Part shown: positions 32,507 to 43,920 of the stretch, piece after piece | Layout of the letters: each line of letters opens with the position of its first letter | Position numbering within the stretch: position 1 is the stretch's first letter | DNA from: Symbiodinium sp. CCMP2592 | Lineage: Eukaryota > Sar > Dinophyceae > Suessiales > Symbiodiniaceae | Direction: 5' to 3' | Assembly (NCBI GenBank): GCA_905221615.1 | Contig: CAJNDT010006002.1 | Span: 346,501-410,500 of the forward strand | DNA: 64,000 nt | Made by a program: the position numbers and the translations under genes | Notes under the pieces: model-generated | Told to the model about the DNA's origin: nothing | The model's input: the letters and a program-made list of their open reading frames with translations, nothing else | Database searches by the model: none

Positions 32507-33541
32507 CTTGTCAGAAATAGGGGCTTTAGGGTGATATAGCGGTTGTAGGGTTTAGGGCTTATGGGGCTTATGGGGTTTAGGGTGTAGGGCTTGTAGGGTT
32601 TAGCTGCTGAAAGAGCTCCTCCTCCCAAGAGGGCTTAGAGGGTTTTGAAGGCTAACATTTCTTGACCGCTTTGCCCTTTTCAGGGGCATGCAGAAGGAGT
32701 ACTAGGTACCGCAGCTAAATGCTAAAGACTCAACCCTGGACCTTTGCGTTTGTTGCAGGCGTCCCAAGCATCGGGACCCCTGTGCTCAGTGAGGGTTTAA
32801 AGGCAGCATCTCGATTTTGAGATATTGGTGGTTTGGGGTATTGTATGTGACAAGGATTGACAAGGCATACACAGTGGTGGGCTCAAAGATGTGAGTTGAG
32901 TATACCGAATTCTGCGCTGGATTAGAAAGGATGTATAATTTGACTGCTTCTCGCACCTATGTCTCCATTCTCTTGACACTGAAACCCTGTACCTCCGAGC
33001 ATTCCATCCTGAACCGCTTGGAAAAACCCTGAACCCTTCCTTGCAAACCTCTCATTCTCACAGGCTCTGCGAACCTAGAGGACTTAGAAAGCAGGCTTCA
33101 AGCAGACCTAGAGATTGGCTGAGCCCGAGTAGGGTACTTCTTCTGACCAAAGTTGTAAACCTACCAAGTTCCTGATGCTTTGGACAACCCTTCTCGAACC
33201 CTTATGTTTGCCTTTAACCTTTATAATACCACCCTATGTAAAACATGCCTTTGGGGTAGGGGGGTAGTCTTGTATAAGGGTTTCAATATAAAGGTTGCAT
33301 ACGAGTTCATTGAAGGGGCCCTACAAACATGTCCTGCAGGGATTTAATTTAGGTTTAGGGTTCAGGCTTAGCTTCCTGAAAATCCGTTTCAGTCTTTTGG
33401 GTTTGGCTGATGGTTTTGATGATATCGCTAGGTTTAGGCCTTGGGGCTTAATGCTGCTTCGGGTTTGGGCTTGGGTCTATGGTCTAGGATTTAGCGTTTT
33501 AATGCTTTGAGGTGCAGGGTTATGGGTAATAGAGCCGCCAC

Positions 33542-33633
33542 TCAAATTGCTGTTGAAACCAAATCTTCTGATATCGGACGAGGCACCGCGCAAAAGCTGG
33601 TGCCAAGTTTGCCAAACAGCCTTGGCACAAGGG
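33542..33633 (-). CDS. LF-LG repeat family exon (candidate)
   Basis: CTAAG acceptor, reads LVPRLFGKLGTSFCAVPRPI then SEDLVSTAI and a stop. RLFGKLGTSFCA is an exact unit. Confidence 0.45.
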
Positions 33634-33773
33634 CTTAGGAAGTAAATCCTGGGTTGATATAGGGGCCTTCAGAATCAGACGAGGGGGCAGTATAGACGAT
33701 CACTACAATCAGGAACTCCAAGAAAAATAGTCTTCCTAGTTTTTCAGCTTCTATACTAACCCTACCGCGTACC

Positions 33774-33870
33774 CCAGAAAGTTGGAGCATGGGTTTAGGA
33801 TGGTTTGTGCTAGGATCCCTTATACTTCACCTTAAGGCCATGAGGATTCTGATGTTCCAACGTTATGGTT
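33774..33870. mobile_element. Inverted-repeat element, family C (diverged)
   Basis: CCAGAAAGTTGGAGCATG and GATGTTCCAACGTTATGG are weakened inverted ends. Confidence 0.5.
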
Positions 33871-34159
33871 TCTACTATAAACCCTCAGCATTAACTCACA
33901 TCACAAAAAACGTGCAACAACAGCTTCCCACCAAGAAGCTGCGCGGAACTTTCAGCAGACATGGTCGAGAGCATTTCAGAGGCGAAGGCAGGACCTGAAA
34001 CTCTACCAAGATACTAGGGTTTAGGATTTAAAGCTTCGGGCTAATGGTTCTCAAAAGGTTCTATACTAGGGTTTAGGATTTAAAGCTTAGGGTTGAGGGT
34101 TCGGAACGCCAAGGAAAAGAAGTCTGCACGGAAGGATACCAGCATGCCAGCATAATGTC

Positions 34160-34430
34160 ATGAATCATGAACACGAGAACTCGCGATGGCGGTGGCGTTG
34201 GTGGTGTTTGTATTGCTACTGGTGCTGGTGACCGTGATGGCTGTGGCCCTCCTCCGGATTACGATGACGACGATGAGAATGATGATCACGGGGAGTATGG
34301 CGATGACGAAACCTTTGCCTGTGAGAAGGAGGAGGATGTGATGTTGATGTGTCACGATGAAGATGACACGGATGCGGACATACCTGTAGGAAATGTCGGC
34401 ATCGCTGTCGTCATTCCGACTTGAAGTTCA
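34160..34430. other. GAT/GGT-rich cryptic simple DNA
   Basis: An open plus frame here reads as Asp/Glu/Gly-rich text because of cryptic GAT and GGT triplets. No domain; coding status unproven. Confidence 0.4.
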
Positions 34431-34799
34431 GGGTCTGTTCTGCGACCAGTAGCAGGAAGTTGGACAGATGTGTGCTCTTCGCATGGTATTCACAAACTGA
34501 ATATGACAATGCATCTTCAGAACACCACAACCCCGAACACGCCAAATATGTGGGTTCTGGCAAACGTGTGGAAGGCCTTTCCAAACACAGACAAGCGATG
34601 TAAGCACGTCTCTACTCGGGAAAATTGCAGCAATGGAGTCTTGCAAGAGTCTTTATCGGCTTTTCGTGCTGTAAGGTGTATGCCAGCGGCTGATCAATAC
34701 GCCGCACCGCCTCGTGGTTGGATAAATTGCCTAAACCTTGTCAATGAGGGGAATTCAGTTTATGTGGCCCGAACCCTAGACTAGATCCAACAATCTGAA

Positions 34800-34872
34800 G
34801 AAAAGGGGAAGACGAACCGCCAACCTTCCCGGTCGCGCGGCCTATGCTTTCGAAGAAATTCTCGAGAAAGTC
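34800..34872 (-). CDS. LF-LG repeat family exon (candidate)
   Basis: CTCAAG|GAC acceptor, phase 0, reads DFLENFFESIGRATGKVGGS. It matches D-F-x-x-x-[LF]-F-x-x-[LI]-G. Confidence 0.4.
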
Positions 34873-35037
34873 CTTGAGGGGTGTTAGGGTTCAGGTTTTT
34901 TTCACGGATAAGGAGGGTTTTAGGGATTAGGGGGAATAGGGGGGTAGTGTGTAGGGGCTGAGATTTAGAGTTTAGGGCATTGCTTGGTTTAGGGTTTCCG
35001 TTCTCGAAAGGGGTACGTACTGTCGGCCCTTGAGAGT

Positions 35038-35119
35038 TTAGGCTTGAAGGTTTTGGGGTGGCGTCAGCAAGTCGCCCGTGGAGAAGGCTCTAAAGTACAC
35101 CTCTAAACTCCCCTGGACC
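35038..35119 (-). CDS. LF-LG repeat family exon (candidate)
   Basis: CGCAG|G acceptor, reads VQGSLEVYFRAFSTGDLLTP then PQNLQA and a stop. The core is less typical (YFRAFSTGDLL). The plus strand is open too. Confidence 0.3.
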
Positions 35120-35549
35120 CTGCGTGACTTGGAGCACGGGAAAGTCTGAGAGAATGGAGGATGTTGCGACTCCAGATGGTACGATTCGCCTCCCTCAACA
35201 TGCGCTGCCTGAAAAGGATCCCTAGTTGATCGAAACCCTTACACCCTGTATCCTGAGATCCTAAAGCCGAAAACCTTATCCTAAACCCTAAAACCCAAGC
35301 CTGTATCTGACTTACGCGTTTCGTGTTTCGGGTCCCCTATCATCGGCATGCCGGCAGAGAGACCGAGACAGACATCTTAACTCTCTGGCGCAAGCGCGGT
35401 CATAAGCCCCTGGGGCCCCACCCCCTGTGACGGTGCGGGGTTTGCGGGCCCAAGAAAGCTTGAACCCCTGAACCACAAGTCCTGAACCTGAAACCCTTGA
35501 TGCTACACACTCACCAGCTCTATCTCCCTGCAGTAAACGGCCTGCTAAA

Positions 35550-35564
35550 CTCTCTCTCTCTCTC

Positions 35565-35620
<56 letters not shown>
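35550..35620. repeat. (CT)n(AT)n microsatellite
   Basis: CT dinucleotides followed by a long AT run. Confidence 0.85.
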
Positions 35621-35624
<4 letters not shown>

Positions 35625-36089
35625 GTCGATATATCTGTAATATAGGTATCTACGTAATTGCTTTTCTTTAACTACGGAAAACTCCTGCCAAAAAACATGC
35701 TTACACAAAAGCGTTTATGCAACCCCTCGAAAGCGTTCAAAGCCGATGAGGAAATGCCCGTATCCTAAACCCCAAACCCCCAAAATTGATAAATACTCTG
35801 GAACGCGGCGAAAACCTATGTACAACCATTTCCAGAACCCTTACACAACCCTCCGAATAACACCCAACAGAAATATGACAAACCCTTCAAGAACCATATA
35901 ATTATAAGAAGGCTTGCAAAAGCCGAGGAAATCCCCCGCAACCTAAACCCTAAACCCTAAACCCTGAATCCTAAAGTCCTAAAGCCCAGACCCTAAAGCC
36001 TCAACCGCCTTAACCCCTTCGCAAAAAAACCCTAAACCCTGAACCCTTAAACCCCCACCCCCTCTCCAAAACAAATAAAGGAAGCAACG

Positions 36090-36199
36090 CCCTCTACTTG
36101 GAAGGGCAGGGGACTTGTTAGACCCCTTTAAGGAACCCTATAGATCCCTTTAAGGAGCCCTTTAAGAGTCCTTACTAAGTCCCCTGCCCTTCCCTCTAC
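36090..36199. mobile_element. Short family A element with alternative interior
   Basis: Family A ends (TTGGAAGGGCAGGGGACTT and inverse) enclose AAGGAACCCTATAGATCCC instead of the usual core. An 8-bp CCCTCTAC duplication flanks it (36,090-36,097 and 36,192-36,199). It touches the 3' end of the next exon. Confidence 0.8.
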
Positions 36200-36274
36200 G
36201 CGCCGCCAAGCTTCCGTCTGCAGCTGCGTGAAAAGCTGCGCCGCCCAAGCAGCCCCGAGCTCGACCAGGAGCTC
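36200..36274 (-). CDS. LF-LG repeat family exon, 75 bp (strong candidate)
   Basis: CTAAAG|GAG acceptor and an apparent CGC|GTAG donor give exactly 25 codons in phase 0: ELLVELGAAWAAQLFTQLQT then EAWRR. Units ELLVELGAAWAA and QLFTQLQTEAWR. The donor GT lies inside the target duplication of the adjacent family A element. Confidence 0.55.
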
Positions 36275-37699
36275 CTTTAGTGAGGGTTTACATAAAGGTT
36301 TTTTGTTTTTAGCACCTTTTTCCGTCTGCACAGGCTGGTCTCTGCATACGAAAGGCCAGCATAAAGTTTAAGGTTTAGGGTTTATGGGTTTAGGGTTTGG
36401 GGTTTAAGGTTTGATTAGGGTTTAGGAATTAAGGTTGAAGGCTTAGGGTTAAGAGTTTATAATGAGGAACCCCCAAAATCGTGTAGGTAATTGTTGAGGC
36501 CCCCTATAGTAGGGTCTGATCTGAAGTCTAGAACTGTTCCCTACTTTCGGGAAGTGTTCACCTCAACTGCGCCAGAAGCCGAACCGAACCCGGAAAAATC
36601 CAAACCCTACACTGCCCTAAACCCATGACAGAAGAGACAGACAAGCGTCGGCAGCGAAGTTGCTCCCCAGTTGCTGGAAGAGCCTCGGAACCCAATACCC
36701 TAAGCAGATAGATAATAGTGTGTAGGGTTTGGATACTCGAACTCGAAACCATAGCATATGGGCCTTGACAATCAGCACAGTGCTAGAAGGGAACGAAACT
36801 GGAACTAGAGAGGGCTAAAAGGGACTAGCGGTTAAGAACTCATTGATGTCTGTACATCGAAACGTGAAACCACCAACCCATGAACTAGCTGCAAGCCCTA
36901 CCCCGCGCATATCGCCCCTCACTGATATGCTTCTGAACTGGAGCCAACCCTGATTCAAGGATCAGGGCATGTAGTAAGTAGGCTGTAATTTGGTAAAGTC
37001 CCATTACAAACCTGGCCACAATGTCCCCGAAGAATCAAGCCGGCACCTACAATATACACCCACGCAAGGGGAAACTCCCAATGAGCTCAGTATATTCGCG
37101 CCATACCGAATTCCCTACTGTAGTTGTCAAACCCAGGCCTATCTTTCACTTGAGCATGTGTACAAGGAAAGTACAGGGAAAAAACAAAAGAAAACCCAAC
37201 AAACAACATTACAAAGAACAACACTCACACAAAAACATGGTGTTTCAGGGCTCATATACAAGGGGAACAGTGACATGCTTCCTACATGCCGCGAGACCCT
37301 GCCGCACGCCCTGGGCCAAGTTCGACGAACGTGGCCTGCCGGGGAGTTAAAGTCATACAACCGCAAACCCTGAACTTTGAACGCTTTGATGGGGTTTAAG
37401 ATTTACTATTATAAGGATCTTATTGAGCAACTCACGGTGTAGGATGAACGTAGGGCTTGGAAACACCATTTTTGGTGTAGGTTGAATTTGTCTGGAGTTT
37501 GGAAGTTTAGGGTTCATTTGGAGGCCGAGGGTGCAGGATTTCCGGGCTGGTAGCCACCTATCACTAGCCATGGGCATCAATGTGCAGTGGTTCCGCATCT
37601 CGGAGGAGACCATGATAAAATCCCAATACGGAGGATTCCTAAACTCTAAAAATCAGGGTCTAAAGGGGTGCTAGTTTTTGCGCTGTAGTGGCCGGGTCT

Positions 37700-37845
37700 G
37701 ATTTCGGGATCTCTCACTTTCCGAGACGCCCACATGGCAGCGCAAGCAGGAGCAAAAAGCAAACAACTGACCAGATGAACGGACCTAGAAAGATGCCTAA
37801 ACAAATGTGCTGGTGGCCCTTTTCGCAAAGCACCACTCCGAATTC
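37700..37845 (-). CDS. LF-LG repeat family exon (candidate)
   Basis: GCGGAG|G acceptor, reads GPPAHLFRHLSRSVHLVSCL then LFAPACAAMWASRKVRD. HLFRHLSRSVHL fits the repeat, followed by a hydrophobic LLFAPACAA stretch. Two plus-strand frames overlap this region; I prefer minus on motif grounds. Confidence 0.4.
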
Positions 37846-38590
37846 CTCCGCGGACTTCTGCTGCTTTCCTCCACAGGTCGTGGCCCAACCACTTTGTTCG
37901 CCAGGACCTTCCAAGTCGGGAGCGGCATCGGCTGCTTCTGCCGCTGGCTGTGGCTGTGGTGCTGCTGCCTCCCTGCTACTCGGCTGCAAATGGGGAGAGC
38001 AGGGCCTTGCGGTTGTTCAGCTGCTCTGGCCACAACTCTAGCTTGCCTTGCGGCAATCTCCCCTGCCGTCCTTCTACGAGTACCGTCCTGTCAACAGCAA
38101 GCACGGGGTCCCTCCGACGGTCGCCAGTGCCGCCAAAGTGAGAATGGCTGTCAACCGCTCTTGCACACCCGTAGCCCTTGCACATAAACTCAGGAGGACC
38201 GGCCGGAGGGGATAACAGGCAATGTCAATATTTCCCCACAAATCCTGATTGTTCCGACTTCTAAACTCCAAACCCTGATTCACCGCCAAACAGTAGAACC
38301 CAAACCCAAACCTGTCAGACAGGCTTCGGGGCTTATGCTTTGGGCTGCTTGTGCCTGAGAAGAAGTTAGGGACTGAATCTGAATCTGCGCAAGAGCTCTC
38401 AACCTTCATACCTTCGTGCCACAACTCAACCCGGGCCTCTATGTTAGGAATTACTGCTATGATTTGGGGAAGTATCCCCCATAACAGTACCTATAGGACC
38501 CTTTAAGACTTGAAACCCCTAAGACCTACACACCCTAAATCTAAGACCTAAACCCCTACGACCTCAACCTTCAACACCTAAGGTAAGAGC

Positions 38591-38698
38591 CAGAAAGTTG
38601 GAATATGATTATCCTAACCCTTCCATGGTAAATCATAGGGTATCCTACCATGAAACCATATTCCCAACTTTCTGGAGTTCCCTGTAAACCAAAGACCT
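38591..38698. mobile_element. Inverted-repeat element, family C
   Basis: CCAGAAAGTTGGAATATG and CATATTCCCAACTTTCTGG with AGTTCCC beyond. Confidence 0.75.
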
Positions 38699-38769
38699 AC
38701 GCCCCAAACTCCCTGAGTACCCAAGCCCCGAACCCTTAAGCTCCAAAGCTCCAAAGAAATTTAGGGTCC

Positions 38770-38870
38770 TTGGTTTAGGGTTTAGGGTTTAGGGTTTAGG
38801 GGTTTAGGGGTTTAGGGGTTTAGGGTTTAGGGGTTTAGGGGTTTAGGGTTTAGGGGTTTAGGATTTAGAA
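38770..38870. repeat. TTTAGGG/TTTAGGGG array
   Basis: About thirteen mixed 7- and 8-bp units, the longest telomere-like run here. It abuts the exon at 38,876-38,942 on its 3' (minus) side. Confidence 0.9.
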
Positions 38871-38875
38871 TGGGC

Positions 38876-38942
38876 CCGCAAAAGGTGGCTGGCGGCACCT
38901 TAGCCACCTCGAGGCCAAGTTTGTGAAACATGGCAGCCGAGC
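38876..38942 (-). CDS. LF-LG repeat family exon (candidate)
   Basis: CTTCAG|G acceptor, reads SAAMFHKLGLEVAKVPPATF. MFHKLGLEVAKV matches the first half of the repeat. The frame then runs into translated telomere repeat. Confidence 0.4.
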
Positions 38943-39226
38943 CTGAAGGGATCAATCTTTAGGGTTCAGGGCTTTGGGTTTAGGGTCCCGGGCTGGCGAG
39001 AGGAATTCTAGGAGGCTCTGTGAGGGTTTACAGGTTTTAGGGTTCGGCGTTTACGGTTTGCTAAGGTAAGGGATTTCATAGGGTTCGATAAAGCTTTGAC
39101 AGGGATCTATAACGGGTTAGAAGTTTTCGAGCGAGTTTTAGAGGATGCCTCAAACGGTTTAGCCACGTTTATACTGTCGCGGCTACAACTCGACTTGATA
39201 TTGCTCTTGTATTGTACTTTACCCTA

Positions 39227-39306
39227 AGGCCCCGAAGTAGTTCCATTTTGGGGTTCATATATAGAATTCTATAAGGTAATCCCAAAAAGGAACTACTTTG
39301 GGGCCT
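39227..39306. mobile_element. Inverted-repeat element, family F
   Basis: AGGCCCCGAAGTAGTTCC and GGAACTACTTTGGGGCCT around an 80-bp core shared with 27,842. Confidence 0.75.
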
Positions 39307-39328
39307 CTGCGTACTTGCTGCCACGAAC

Positions 39329-39436
39329 TGTTCTAAAGTCCCAGCGACCCGCCGCGCCCAAGGCTTTCAGGGCAGCGGCTGAGATGACGCCATCGCCCGC
39401 AGTAGCTGCGGATGCAGCCGTCGAAGCGAGGCAAGC
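39329..39436 (-). CDS. LF-LG repeat family exon (candidate)
   Basis: CTAAG|GCT acceptor, phase 0, Ala-rich: ACLASTAASAATAGDGVISA then AALKALGAAGRWDFRT. Only ALKALGAAGRW resembles the repeat. The plus strand is open as well. Confidence 0.3.
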
Positions 39437-40526
39437 CTTAGCGTTTAGTGTTGAGGGATCCCTTAAAGGAGCCCTTCAAGGATCCCTCAAATTCAAGGAT
39501 CTCTTAAATTGAAGGATTCCTTTAAATTGAAGGATCCCTTAAAGTCTGAGTGCTTAGGCGTTGGCAGATTTCGGCTGCAGTTCCGTTGTTGCTTCGATTT
39601 CAGGGTTTCGAGGTTTAGGGGTTCAGGATTGCGGTGGGTCGGAGGCGTGTTTGCCACTTGCTGCACTTACTGATTACCACCGCGCGAGCGTTAAACTTCT
39701 ATGCTCTTTCTATGTGTTAGTTCAGGTTGTTACTGAAGCGCTCGTACGCGAGATGGTACGTAATCTTGTTCTGTCCATTACGGAATTCACCGTTCTGCAG
39801 GAAACACAATCTCCGGAAGGGACAGGGACCATTTGAAAGATGAGGGCTCGAAGAACAGGGTTCGGGAAAGCGGAGATGGGCGGTACCAAGGGATCGGAGT
39901 TAGTGATTTAGGGTTCAGATGTTCAAGCCTACCAATTTGCAGAATGGATTCGTCGTATCCTACTCATATTCAAAAATGCTGCTCTCGAAATGCAGGTGGC
40001 TCCATGTTAGGAGGGACACGAATCGGTCCACACAATGTTGCCAGGCCATGAGACCACCGTCACATACCAGCGGTAGATACGCCAAACCGCCTAAACCCTA
40101 AACCGCAAGCCCTGAACCCTAAGCCCTAGAGCCTGAACCCCGAAACCCCTAAATCCCTAAAACCGCAAGCCCTTCCTTGTCATAAACCCTGTTTAGGGTT
40201 TAGGGTTTAGAGCCCCCAACCGAATATCCGAAACCAGAAAGCTTCCGATACCTTGTACGGAATAACAGTCGGGGCACTGTGCTGCTCTGGTCACATTGCT
40301 TCGCCAGTTCCGGGCAGCAGCAGCAAGACATCATGGTTGCCAGTCTTTCTCGAAATCCCAATCCCAAATCCCTAGGTTTGAGCGGAACCATACTTTCCAT
40401 TATTCGATCGGCATTATTTTGATGACGCAGAATGTTCAGACTATCATGTCCCTAAGCACCAGACGGCATCATATGGACTCAAGCACAACACCACCTACGA
40501 TGAAATCATGAAATGCACCTTCGAAG

Positions 40527-40611
40527 TCATACTTCTGAGGCCCTGCCTGTGGGAAAGGATCCTTGGCAGCAAAAACTGCACTTCAGCGCAAAAAGAACAT
40601 GACGAATTAGC
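40527..40611 (-). CDS. LF-LG repeat family exon (candidate)
   Basis: CCTAG|G acceptor, reads LIRHVLFALKCSFCCQGSFP then TGRASEV and a stop. VLFALKCSFCCQ fits the unit with K for G. Confidence 0.4.
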
Positions 40612-43032
40612 CTAGGATCAGCGATCGAGTGTTTTCGGGCCTTTACCCCGAATTTTCGCTGAATCGTTTCATTCGTTGGACTTTCAGGTTTGGGGTGCCT
40701 CGGCCCTGGATCGAAGGCCCTCCGGAAACCTGGCCTCAGCCCTGACCTCATGGCTTTTGCTCCCAGCCTTGGTTTTTGAACTGCCAAAACCTACTTGTTC
40801 TGTAACGATCATATGGCTTCTATAGTAGGGGTTACAATGAGAGCCTACAAAAAAGTAGGCTATGGTAGTTCAAAGTATAAAGTAAGATTGAGGGTTTAGG
40901 TTTAGGAAGTTTAGGGCCTAGCTTGAGGTACCACCTGAATCCCAACACTTTCAACCCTAGAGTAGACACCCAGAAAATGTCCGTAAACTGCCTCCAATGG
41001 TGCTTGGAACGCCTGCAATCCTTACCAAGAGAAGCCCCAGGCCCCCAAAGGCTGCAAAAGCAAGAGCAACCACAAAAAAGAAAGAAGCGGCGCTTGGCTG
41101 TCTTTGATCCGCTGCATTTGCTCGCTGCAATGCATGGCAACCACCAGCCCCGGCGCAATTCCCTCAGGGCGATGCCTAGGGTAGTCCCTAGGCCGGTGAA
41201 TTGGGCATTCCCTTGTGCAAAGGCCTCTCGGTTTCGGATGTGCGGCTGTCGTCTGGTGCTTGCTTTGAGTTGTCCCTGAAGGAATATGAGAACAATGACC
41301 ACTTCTACAAGTAGAACCTACTTCTGCTTCAACTTCTCCTACTTCAACTTCTCCTACCTCGTCTTCCACTTCCGCTTCGACTTCGACTTCCGTCTGCGAC
41401 TACGACTACGACTGCTGCTACTACTGCTACAAAAACCACGACGACGACTACTACTACCACCACTACTGACCACTACGACGACTACCACTGCAACTGGGTT
41501 TCACGGTCAAGGGTTCGGGGTTACTTAGGGATGAGGTTTGAGGGCCCGGATTTAGGGTTTAGGGGTTTAGGCTTGGCTTGGGACCTAGGTCTTGCGGTTG
41601 AAATTGTCTGTTTTTCATGATCCTTACTTATCTGTGGCCGTAGCCTGAAAAGAACGAATCCCTACACTACAAGGGCGCATTAACATAGAAAACCTCATCT
41701 TTGCCAACCCTGAACCCTTAACACTTGCTACCCCAGAAAATCCACACCCTGAACCCTAAACTCTGAACCCCTCACCCCAAAACCCTAACACCGTCAAACC
41801 CCAGCGCTCTGCACTCTAAACCCTAAGCCCCAAACCCGTAAAACCGTAAAATCTCAGAGCCCTAAACCCTTAACCCTAAGCCCCAAACCCTTAAAGCCGT
41901 AAAACCCCAGAGCCCGAAACCCCAAACCCTAAGCCTCAACCCAAACCCCAGAGTCCTAAACCCTGAACCCTAAGGAGTCTTAGGGTTTAGGGTTTACGAT
42001 TTTGGGAGTTCCTAGACCCCCGCAACTACCCTCATCCCAATATCTCGGCCCGCTTGAGGGGGCGATCCGACATCCGAGGGCCCGAAACTCACGCTTTGCC
42101 TTTGCCATCGCTCCCTGGCCAAATTTCTCGGTCCGGGGTTTCGGGTTTAGGATGTACGTAGGGGTTTGGGGGTTCAGGGTTTCGCGATTTGGGGGGTTGG
42201 GGTTTAGGGGTTGAGGTTTGAGGGGTTAGGAGGTTAAGGGGTTTGGGTTTAAGGTTTACGGGCACGAGCTTTGAGTTTGAAGTGAGGCTGTCCCAGCCTC
42301 AGGGATGAGCTTGGGGTGGAGGCGGGGGGTCGGGATTTCGTGAGATTTGGACTAGGCTTGTGCCCAACCGTCAAGTTTAGCGGTTTAGCGGTTTAGCGAT
42401 TCAGAGGATAAGCATTCTTTCGCGATTGGACTGGGCTTTTGGCGTGTGTGTTCGAATCTGGAACTACATGACGGCGTCCAGCGCTTATGGGGTTCTTAGA
42501 TGTGGAGCTTGAGTGCCTTCAGCGTTCAGGGCTCCACCGTTTTGAGACTCTCGATTGTAGCTCCATGCAGCGGAGCATGAGCTCCACAGGAATGCAGAAA
42601 TGGAAGTGCGGTCTCAAAGGTGCCTCCGATTTAGGAATCCGACATGGGAAAAAACACAAGACTAGACCACTATCCTAAACCCTACCTGAAGCAAGCTCAA
42701 CCTGCCTTTTTGCAGGGCCGCTGAAATGAAGTCGTTATTCGGATATGTATTAAGGACACACAGAAACTTGGAAATCCACCCCATCCCGTCCTTCGTCTGG
42801 ATCGGCTCTCAGCTGACCACCACCTCGAAAAGCCAAGATGGCCCAAAATAGGGGCCGGAGTGCCTAGAACCGAATAACTAGATGGGCTTTGGGGGTACAT
42901 TCTAGTGTAGTCATAAGATGAACCCTAAGCAAACCCTAAACCCTAAACCCTAAACGTCTAAACACTAAAATGGGCCTCTAGGGGAGGACGAGATGTGTTC
43001 CAGCACTGAAGGTGGCAGGGTTTCGGTTCGAG
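40612..43032. other. Mostly intron-like region, no confident exon
   Basis: It holds cryptic CTT/CTA/CGA triplet DNA at 41,310-41,500, dense degenerate CCCTAAA/CCCTGAA text at 41,700-42,000 and two open stretches. A minus frame at 41,020-41,120 reads APLLSFLWLLLLLQPLGAWG, a possible membrane helix. The plus frame at 42,490-42,680 is unsupported. Confidence 0.4.
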
Positions 43033-43220
43033 GTTCCCCAGTAGCCCCTCAAGAATAAGGGTACCTTTATTCCTACTGATTGGCTTTTATAAGGGAACCC
43101 CAAAACCCTCCACCCTAAATCCTAAACCCTAAACCCTAAACCCTCTAGACCCTAAACCCTAAACCCTCTAGACCCTGAACCCTAAAAGGAAAAAGGTGCC
43201 AAAGGGTACCACTGGGGAAC
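43033..43220. mobile_element. Family I-like element with telomere-like insert
   Basis: GTTCCCCAGTAGCCC and GGGTACCACTGGGGAAC are inverted ends. Between them, about 95 bp of CCCTAAA-type repeats (43,097-43,190) interrupt the expected core. Confidence 0.65.
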
Positions 43221-43804
43221 CCAGGGTTGATTTGAACCTTCAGAGCCCTCAGCTTCGAGGAACTTGGCCCCAGGTCTGTTGGGATTAGGGACTAAGGTTT
43301 CACGCGAATTTGGGGCTTGGGGTGTAGGGTTCAGAGGTTTAGGGGTTTAGGCTTTAGGGTTCAGGGATGAAGGTTAAGGTGCTTAAACAGGTCAGAGCAA
43401 TGTCATATCATCATATCTCTTGCCTGGCACAGCAGCAGTTACAATGCTACATGACATACAACCTTGAAGTCATATCCTCCGCAAAAAGGTCCAACAACTC
43501 CATTAAGTTAGGGACCTTGAAATCAGCCGAACGAAGCCCTGACATACTCGTGCACTCCTATCATATCACCCCTACACGCTGAAAGCCTACTCTGATCCCT
43601 ATGCACGCAGGCATCATTCAAAAAGCGGAAATCTTTAAGAGCGCCCAAAGCAGTCGTAAAGCCCAGTAATGTAGGCGCCTTCATCAGTAGAATAGGGTAC
43701 ATATGTACATAATATGAATGTGTATGTATATGTACAGACAGGGAGCGGCCTTAGCAACTTTGTCTGGGATTCCTTATTTAAAGGGTTCCTTGCCCCGTTT
43801 CTTG

Positions 43805-43889
43805 TTACTTGTCAATCAATCGAGCTGCCTGACGCGGCGCGGGTGCAGCGACAAGGCCTTCCAGTTGCGTCTGGAAGCCGTCGGCCTTG
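43805..43889 (-). CDS. LF-LG-like exon (candidate)
   Basis: ACAAG acceptor, reads KADGFQTQLEGLVAAPAPRQ then AARLIDK and a stop. F-x-x-x-L-x-x-L spacing is kept, but F and G of the core are missing. Confidence 0.3.
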
Positions 43890-43920
43890 CTTGTGAAGAT
43901 GTAAACCCACATCCCCAAAC

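Noticed and set aside
37688..38187. Overlapping plus-strand frames of 117 and 126 codons
   Set aside because: The region is GC-rich and open on several frames. The plus frames lack domains, and the minus frame carries the LF-LG motif and an AG|G acceptor.
16672..40611. LF-LG segments as a dispersed DNA repeat such as a SINE
   Set aside because: Codon choice differs widely between copies while residues are kept, lengths and phases vary, and there are no common flanks. I judge a protein-level family more likely, though it is unproven.
16672..40611. LF-LG repeats as pentatricopeptide, octotricopeptide or RAP-associated heptatricopeptide repeats
   Set aside because: The 12-residue period and the LF-x2-LG core do not match the 35-38 residue units of those families. 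No name was assigned.
40923..41279. 118-codon plus frame rich in Gln/Lys/Arg
   Set aside because: The minus strand is equally open and gives a more membrane-like reading. Neither has enough support to annotate as a gene.
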